A stretch of 64,000 nucleotides of DNA, taken from Nocardioides aromaticivorans (GTDB lineage Bacteria > Actinomycetota > Actinomycetes > Propionibacteriales > Nocardioidaceae). Position 1 is the first letter of the stretch. Every line of letters starts with the position of its first letter. Positions 61,119-64,000 of this stretch are shown piece after piece. The translations under genes were made by a program, and so were the position numbers. The stretch lies in assembly GCF_013408525.1 (NCBI RefSeq), contig NZ_JACBZM010000001.1, positions 1 through 64,000 of the forward strand, written 5' to 3'. The notes under the pieces are model-generated. The model saw only the letters and a list, made by a program, of their open reading frames with translations. It did no database searches and had not been told where the DNA came from.

Positions 61119-64000
61119 TCAGGAGGCGGTGCTCTCCTGCGCCGGCTCGGCGTCGGTGATCGGCGTGATCCACGCCTGGTGGGTCTGGGCGTTCTTGGTG
61201 ATCGCGAGCAGCTCGTCCATGTGCGGCTCGAGGCCGGTCACCTTGTCGAGCGGGACGCCGATGATCAGCTGGAACCCGAGGCCCCGCCACGCCTGCACGG
61301 CCCGGCCGGCGAACTCCGAGTCGGCCTTGACGAAGCCCTCGTCGAGGAAGACCGGCGCGAACCGGGGCCGCGAGCGCATCTCGTCGCCGAGCCGGAAGCG
61401 CAGCGCGGAGCCGACGATGAACGCCACCAGCTCCTGGCTCTCGCCACCGGACTTCTCCCCCAGCGTCCGGTACGTCGCGCGCACCTCGCCGCTGAGGTAG
61501 TCGTAGCGCTCGGCGCTGATCTCGACGTGGCGGCGTACGTCGAGCAGGCGGTCGCGTTCGGTCGGCCCGTCGCCCGCGTGGTCGGCGCGGCGCAGCTGCC
61601 TCATGAACCGGCTGAGCTCGGTGAACCGCTTCTCGAGGTCCTCCTCCTTCAGCTCGGTCGTCGTGCCGGAGGACAGCGCGCGCAGGTCCTTCAGGAACAC
61701 CTGGACGTGGGCGGGCGCGAGCCGGCGCAGCCGGATCCGCAGCCGGTCGCCGGACGCACCGAACTCCAGGCGCCGCAGGATCGCGTTGATCGGCTCGAGG
61801 CGGTCCTCGATCTCCTCCACCGACGCGGACATCGCCTGCAGCAGCGGCACCAGGTCCTGGCCGCTCCACTCGGTCAGCCGGCGGCGCCACTCGGAGTGGC
61901 GGTCGGCGAGGCCCTTGCCGCGGATGTCGTCGAGGATCCGGGCGTAGTCGGGGTAGGAGTCCGCGGTCGCGCCGAGGTTGGGCGAGTCCCAGGCGAACTT
62001 GTAGCTGCGGAAGATGTGCGCGAGGTCCTCGTCGCAGCGCTTGATCTCCGCGTCGGCGTCGGCGAGGGCGGTGCGCAGCCGCTCGCCGAGGCGCTGGGAG
62101 TTCTCCAGGAAGCGGTCGAGGTCCTCGGGGTCCGCCGGCGCGGCCGCGGCGGCGAAGTCCGCGCCCAGCGCGGCGTCCTGCTCCTCGCTGAGGACCACGA
62201 CACCGGCGTCCTCGACGGCCCAGACGCGGTCCTTGACGATGTCCTCGGCGTCGGTCAGCTCGCCGTGGTCGGCGTTGAGCTGGTCGCGGCGCTGCTCGAG
62301 CGAGAACCGCTCCTTGCGGGCCTGGCCGAGCTGCTCCTGCAGGTCGTCGATCTGCGCCTGCAGCACCTGCAGGCGGTCGTCGGACGCGAGGATCGCCGAC
62401 CGGCGCTCCTCCAGGCCGGCGATCCGCCGGTCGCTGCCGGCCACGTCGACGTCGTCGAAGCGCACCATCACGATCGCCTCGTAGGCCTTGCGCTGCAGCT
62501 CGATCAGGCTGCTGCGGCGCTTGAGTTCCTCGAGCCTGCCGTCGATCTCGCCGAGCCGGCGCTCCAGCCCGGCCAGCTGGGCGTCGATCTCCGCGATCGC
62601 GTCCTCGCTGGAGAAGCCGATGATGTTGCGCTGGTCGCTGCGTCCGTGCGCGCCCCGACGGCCATTGCGGGTCTGGCCGGCGACGCTCACCCGGAAGCCG
62701 GGTCCGTCGAGGTCGGCGGCGCTGTCCACGCAGAGCGCGTTGCGCGACGGCTCCTCGACGTGCTGCTGCACCCAGCCGGCGAAGGGCGAGTCCTTGAAGA
62801 GCAGCTTGCCGGCGATCCGCTCGGGGTCCGACGGACCGGTCTCCGGCAGGTCCAGCTCGACGCCCTGGAAGGTCAGCCGCGCGGGCAGCCGCAGCTCGTC
62901 GATCGCCGTGGAGAAGTCGTGGAGCCGCTCCAGCGGCACCAGCATCATCCGCGCGCTGCCGCCGAGGACGGTCTCGATGGCCGTGCGCCAGCGCGCCTCC
63001 TCGGGCGCGACGTCGATCAGCTCGGCGACGAAGGGCAGCTCCTCGACGGACATGCCACTGGCCCGGGCGACGGCCGTGCGCAGGTCGTGGAGGTACGACG
63101 GCACGCGGCCCGCGCGGCTCTCGAGCGAGGCCCGCTCCTGCCGGAGCACCCCCTGCTCCTGCGTCAGCGGGAACTGCTGCTCGCGCAGCACCTTCTCCCG
63201 CTCGGCGGCGATCCGGTCGCGCTCCTTCTCGCCCGACCGGAGCCGCTCGCGGGCCTGCTCCTGCAGCACCGTGAACGCACCGGCGTCCTCGAGCGCCGAC
63301 TCCAGGTCGGGGGCGTCGGCGTCGGTCAGCCCGACGAGCGGGTAGACCCGCTCCTCGAGCTCGGCCAGCCGGCTCGCCCGCTCCTCGCGGAGGTTGCGCT
63401 CGGCCTCGGCCAGCGAGGCCAGCGCCTGCAGGTCGCCACCACCGGCGGCGCGGTGGGCGTCCTTCGCGGCGTCCAGGTCGCCGGCGAGCTGCAGCTCCGC
63501 GGCCTGGGCGGAGGCCAGCGCCTGCACGGTCGCCGCGCGCGCGTCGCGGTTGGCCGCCACCGCGGACTCGATCAGGCGCAGGTGCGTGCGCAACAGCCAG
63601 TAGCGCAGCGGGGTCTCGTCGCCGGACTGCGTGATGCCGTAGGAGTCCAGCTCCTCGAGACGCCGCGCGGCCGTCGTACGGCGCTCGTGCATGTCGGTGA
63701 TCGGCTCGAGCAGCTCCAGCTTCTGCTGCTCGGTGCGCATCGCCGCGTGCGCGGCGTCGAGGTCGTCGAAGTGCTCGATCGCGCGGTCGGCGGCGGCATA
63801 GGTCGCCGGACGCTCCAGGACCATGTCCTTGTAGAGCTCGTCGACGCTGCGGACCTGGTTGCCCGCCTGGATCCGCGCCAGCAGGCGCAGCGCCTTGCCG
63901 CCGTCGCCGTTGGCGCCGATGCCGAGCCGGGCGTGGAGGACGGCCGAGAACTCGGCGTAGGTGCGGTGCACGCGCACGCCCGGGAAGAGCTTCTTGAGGG
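61119..64000 (-). CDS. jetC: JetC/COG4913 SMC-like ATPase, 5' end missing
   Basis: The 960 visible residues are the C-terminal part of a large SMC/Rad50-like protein; the frame runs past base 64000, so the N-terminal Walker A lobe lies outside. LKKLFPGVRVHRTYAEF near the cut end, two long coiled coils (about 95-310 and 470-650 of the visible part), a hinge-like middle, and the ABC signature EKSGGESQE with VFLDEGFVKADSEF (Walker B, D-loop) fit the COG4913/JetC/MksF family. JetC is the motor of Wadjet plasmid-cleaving complexes. The expected JetD is not next to it downstream; JetA and JetB would be off the window. Confidence 0.78.
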   Translation of the reverse strand, partial: LKKLFPGVRVHRTYAEFSAVLHARLGIGANGDGGKALRLLARIQAGNQVRSVDELYKDMVLERPATYAAADRAIEHFDDLDAAHAAMRTEQQKLELLEPITDMHERRTTAARRLEELDSYGITQSGDETPLRYWLLRTHLRLIESAVAANRDARAATVQALASAQAAELQLAGDLDAAKDAHRAAGGGDLQALASLAEAERNLREERASRLAELEERVYPLVGLTDADAPDLESALEDAGAFTVLQEQARERLRSGEKERDRIAAEREKVLREQQFPLTQEQGVLRQERASLESRAGRVPSYLHDLRTAVARASGMSVEELPFVAELIDVAPEEARWRTAIETVLGGSARMMLVPLERLHDFSTAIDELRLPARLTFQGVELDLPETGPSDPERIAGKLLFKDSPFAGWVQQHVEEPSRNALCVDSAADLDGPGFRVSVAGQTRNGRRGAHGRSDQRNIIGFSSEDAIAEIDAQLAGLERRLGEIDGRLEELKRRSSLIELQRKAYEAIVMVRFDDVDVAGSDRRIAGLEERRSAILASDDRLQVLQAQIDDLQEQLGQARKERFSLEQRRDQLNADHGELTDAEDIVKDRVWAVEDAGVVVLSEEQDAALGADFAAAAAPADPEDLDRFLENSQRLGERLRTALADADAEIKRCDEDLAHIFRSYKFAWDSPNLGATADSYPDYARILDDIRGKGLADRHSEWRRRLTEWSGQDLVPLLQAMSASVEEIEDRLEPINAILRRLEFGASGDRLRIRLRRLAPAHVQVFLKDLRALSSGTTTELKEEDLEKRFTELSRFMRQLRRADHAGDGPTERDRLLDVRRHVEISAERYDYLSGEVRATYRTLGEKSGGESQELVAFIVGSALRFRLGDEMRSRPRFAPVFLDEGFVKADSEFAGRAVQAWRGLGFQLIIGVPLDKVTGLEPHMDELLAITKNAQTHQAWITPITDAEPAQESTAS

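Overview
The window is chromosomal DNA of a high-GC actinobacterium, most likely a Nocardioides or close relative in the Nocardioidaceae. The basis is very strong G/C bias at third codon positions, many GTG and some TTG starts, several genes with a -10 box only about 7 bases before the start codon, an F420/deazaflavin-type enzyme set, and a trimethylamine-dehydrogenase-family gene carrying the three substrate-pocket residues known from Nocardioides simplex histamine dehydrogenase. I see no rRNA, tRNA, insertion sequence, prophage or CRISPR array. The far right end cuts into a gene.

Layout. 0-7.3 kb: NAD metabolism (nadE-pncC), a MerR regulator facing a small sigma-like gene and an epimerase-like gene across a 12-bp inverted repeat, a CPBP protease, a secreted M43-type metalloprotease and small envelope proteins. 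7.3-22.2 kb: a polyamine-uptake and amine-catabolism island with an Lrp/AsnC regulator, a complete PotDABC importer, two class III aminotransferases, two aldehyde dehydrogenases, a saccharopine-dehydrogenase-like enzyme, a DAO-type amine oxidase and a MocR regulator. A 33-bp element is shared by the potD promoter and the aminotransferase/dehydrogenase promoter. 22.2-28.1 kb: a ZIP transporter, an Old Yellow Enzyme, an acyltransferase and small genes, with an unusual pair of overlapping perfect palindromes at 24.3 kb. 28.1-34.4 kb: treX-treY-treZ, an overlapping operon for making trehalose from glycogen. 34.5-41.0 kb: a fatty-acid desaturase with its ferredoxin reductase, a DJ-1-like protein, a DUF429-RelA/SpoT fusion and an F420-type oxidoreductase.

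41.1-58.3 kb is a second catabolic island. It holds two NCS1 permeases, a YtcJ-like amidohydrolase, a LysR regulator, aspartase, an M20 amidohydrolase, a DUF1028 protein, a RidA protein, a flavin monooxygenase, a predicted histamine dehydrogenase, an APC permease, an aldehyde dehydrogenase and a TetR regulator. Together these could take histamine through imidazole acetaldehyde and imidazole acetate to aspartate and fumarate. The middle steps are inference. Repeated CAACAGATG operator-like sites link the first permease to the RidA/monooxygenase promoter. TTGCG-N6-CGCAA sites flank the TetR gene.

58.3-64.0 kb: a cytochrome P450, a flavin amine-oxidase-like protein, a DUF2945 protein, and the C-terminal part of a JetC/COG4913 SMC-like ATPase, the motor of Wadjet-type plasmid defence. 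No JetD gene lies next to it on the visible side.

The main non-coding oddities are the 24.3 kb palindromes, a 21-bp-periodic two-sided repeat array at 52.2 kb, and hairpin repeat elements at 11.9, 15.1 and 17.8 kb.
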